Shown here piece by piece: positions 6,724 through 8,077 of a stretch of DNA of 8,077 bases (within the stretch, counting starts at the first letter, position 1; each line of letters begins with the position of its first letter). The DNA is taken from positions 1 to 8,077 of the forward strand of contig JBAXHD010000079.1 in the NCBI GenBank assembly GCA_037139095.1, read 5' to 3'. Made by a program: the position numbers and the translations under genes. Source of the stretch: WLMZ01 sp037139095 (GTDB taxonomy: Bacteria; Actinomycetota; Acidimicrobiia; Acidimicrobiales; Ilumatobacteraceae). The notes under the pieces are model-generated. The model made no database searches. It saw nothing but the letters and a program-made list of their open reading frames with translations, and was not told where the DNA came from.

Positions 6724-7683
6724 ATGAACAACCAGACCTCCCCCGATTCCTTTGTCACCGCCGAGCCACTCAGCCGTCGCGGCTTGCTTCGCGTTGGCGG
6801 CCTCACCATCGGCTTCGCCGCGCTGGTCGCTGCATGTGCCGATGAGGTCAAAGAGAAGAAGCCTGCGCGAGTTGGCGATGTCACCCCACCAGCAAAACTG
6901 CCCGACGCCGTCGTTACCGATGGCGTGTTGTTCCGCACCGCCGCATCGGTGCACTACAGCATCATCGACGCTCACAAGATCAGCAAAGAACTTGGCAAGC
7001 TCAGTCCCGAGCAGACCTCCATCGTCGATGCCTACATCGCAGCGAACGAGACAGCCATCCGCGATTTGGCCAAGTTCACTACCGATGCCGGCTCGAAGCC
7101 TTGGACATGCGCCAACCCTCGTTTCGACCGCGTATTGCTCACGCCAATCCGTGCTCACATCACCGGTCGCCCCAAGGAGGGCAGCGAAGAGTCCGACGTT
7201 GCGCCCAGCGATGACCCCACACGCGATTCACTCGCCTTGGCCTACGCAATGGAGACCGTCGCTGCCGAGATGCATCAGTCATTCGTGCCGCAGTTGTCAC
7301 TTCCCAAGTACCGCGCCGCGGTGATGCAGCAGTCGCAGGCCGCGGCTCGGCGCGCCGCAGCACTGGCGTTGGCCATCAACCCCGCCAACATCGTGAACCC
7401 GCTGTCGCTCAAGAACGCCAACGTCTCCACCCCAACCACGGTTGAGGCAACAACTACTACTGCTGCCCAAGAGATCACCAAGACCAGCGCTGCCACCACC
7501 ACCACGGTCGCCAAGCCCGCTCCATTCGATTTCCAGCAGTACTACGCAATCCCCAGCCAGTTCGGCTCACTCAACGCAGTGCAGCTCGCTGTGGGCGTGC
7601 CCAGCGGCGGCGCACAGTTCACCATCAACCTCGAGACCCCAAGCCTCAACTCGTTCATATACGACTACCAAACCGAGTGCTGA
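6724..7683 (+). CDS. Tat-dependent lipoprotein with ferritin-like domain
   Basis: A 319-residue protein with a Tat lipoprotein leader: SRRGLLRVGG (17-26), a hydrophobic core and lipobox LVAAC with lipidated C38. A helical region (about 68-220) looks ferritin-like, with candidate ligands H77, H84, E109 and AMETVAAEMH (E177, E182, H184), though the match is weaker than in its neighbour. A Thr-rich linker (about 235-263) separates it from a 55-residue C-terminal segment rich in aromatic and hydrophobic residues that ends in Cys319. With C129 in PWTCANP this leaves exactly two cysteines in the mature chain besides the lipidated one, a possible disulfide. The gene starts at ATG 6724, five bases after the upstream stop, with no clear ribosome site, which suggests translational coupling. 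The two proteins probably act together on the outer face of the membrane. Function is unknown. Confidence 0.8.
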   Translation: MNNQTSPDSFVTAEPLSRRGLLRVGGLTIGFAALVAACADEVKEKKPARVGDVTPPAKLPDAVVTDGVLFRTAASVHYSIIDAHKISKELGKLSPEQTSIVDAYIAANETAIRDLAKFTTDAGSKPWTCANPRFDRVLLTPIRAHITGRPKEGSEESDVAPSDDPTRDSLALAYAMETVAAEMHQSFVPQLSLPKYRAAVMQQSQAAARRAAALALAINPANIVNPLSLKNANVSTPTTVEATTTTAAQEITKTSAATTTTVAKPAPFDFQQYYAIPSQFGSLNAVQLAVGVPSGGAQFTINLETPSLNSFIYDYQTEC

Positions 7684-7706
7684 CACTGCTGCCGGCCGCG
7701 TACACT
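7680..7706 (+). promoter_or_regulatory. Candidate rnpB promoter
   Basis: CTGACA (7680-7685) as -35 and TACACT (7701-7706) as -10, separated by 15 bases, which is shorter than ideal. Transcription would start near 7713, a few bases before the first strand of RNase P helix P1. The -35 overlaps the TGA stop of the lipoprotein gene. The box quality and placement support it, but it is a prediction. Confidence 0.5.
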
Positions 7707-7718
7707 CACGGTCGACGG

Positions 7719-8077
7719 CGAGTTGGCCGGGTGACCGCGGTACCACGGCCCACCTTCGGGTGAGCAGGTATTGAGGAAAGTCGGGGCTCCACAGAGCAGA
7801 GTGCTGGCGAGAGCCAGGTGGGGGCGACCTCACGGACGTGCAACAGAGAAAGACCGCCGATGGGTTGGGCAACCAGCCACAGGTAAGGGTGCAACGGTGC
7901 GGTAAGAGCGCACCAGCGTTTCAGGCGACTGACACGGCTTGGTAAACCCCATTCGGAGCAAGGCCGAGCAGAGGGGATGGGCGGCTCGCCTGTTCTTCGG
8001 GACACCCCTCGGGTAGGCCGCATAGATGGATGGTCACCGCACGATTTCGGTCGTGTACAGAACTCCGCTTACAGGCC
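7719..8077 (+). ncRNA. rnpB: RNase P RNA, type A (3' end just beyond window)
   Basis: The catalytic RNA that removes 5' leaders from pre-tRNAs. Conserved blocks are GAGGAAAGTCGGGGCTCC (7773-7790), ACAGAG (7791-7796), CAACAGAGA, GACCGCCGATGG, CAGGTAAGGGTGCAACGG, GTAAGAGCGCACCAGCG, GGTAAACCCC, GGAGCAAGGCC, GGGTAGGCCGC and ACAGAACTCCGCTTACAGGCC at the right edge. Helices that can be drawn are: P1 from GGCC 7725-7728 with 8074-8077; P2 7730-7736 with 8032-8038 (perfect); P3 hairpin CACC-TTCG-GGTG at 7751-7762; P4 7778-7786 with 8063-8070; P8 with a GAGA loop 7804-7817; P9 with a GCGA loop 7818-7833; P14 with a GCGA loop 7921-7932; P15 7971-7976 with 8005-8010. Only the last few bases pairing with GAGTT of P1 should be missing. 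Two oddities are a compensated pair change in P4 and no P18 hairpin. The exact 5' end is uncertain by several bases. Confidence 0.95.

Noticed and set aside
7706..8023. Minus-strand reading frame over the right end
   Set aside because: It lies entirely over RNase P RNA, whose conserved blocks and helices account for the sequence.

Overview
The window looks like a chromosomal segment of a high-GC actinobacterium. GC-rich third codon positions, GTG starts, an apparently leaderless promoter, two Tat-exported ferritin-like proteins and an actinobacterial-looking type A RNase P RNA all point that way. A member of Acidimicrobiia is my best guess, but it is only a guess. I see no insertion sequence, phage gene, tRNA, CRISPR array or composition break. 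The coding style is uniform throughout.

Layout. (1) Positions 1-805, minus strand: a peroxide-defence pair, a PerR-type Fur-family regulator followed 47 bp downstream by rubrerythrin, which runs off the left edge. (2) Positions 806-924: a 119-bp divergent intergenic region holding a plausible leaderless promoter for perR and a short inverted repeat. (3) Positions 925-5916, plus strand: a tightly overlapping four-gene operon encoding glycerol-3-phosphate dehydrogenase (GlpD), a flavoprotein of the alkyl-dihydroxyacetonephosphate synthase (AGPS) family, an unrecognised four-helix membrane protein and a GlpK-like FGGY kinase. Every junction overlaps by 4-10 bases. (4) Positions 5978-7683, plus strand: two adjacent Tat-exported ferritin-like proteins, the second a lipoprotein. 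(5) About 7719 to the right edge: the RNase P RNA gene rnpB, complete except for its last few bases, with its own promoter overlapping the end of the preceding gene.

How they fit together. The kinase and GlpD would convert glycerol (or a related polyol) to dihydroxyacetone phosphate. The AGPS-like enzyme belongs to a family that acts on acyl-dihydroxyacetone phosphate, so the operon may join three-carbon catabolism to lipid metabolism. The kinase lacks several residues that contact glycerol in E. coli GlpK, so its substrate is open. On both sides of the operon lie di-iron or ferritin-like proteins (rubrerythrin, two exported ferritin-like proteins) and a metal-dependent peroxide sensor. This is a suggestive oxidative and iron theme, though adjacency does not prove linkage.

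The least ordinary signals are a compensated base-pair flip in the near-invariant P4 helix of RNase P RNA, the absence of its P18 hairpin, the altered glycerol site of the kinase, and the AGPS-like and membrane proteins inside a glycerol operon.
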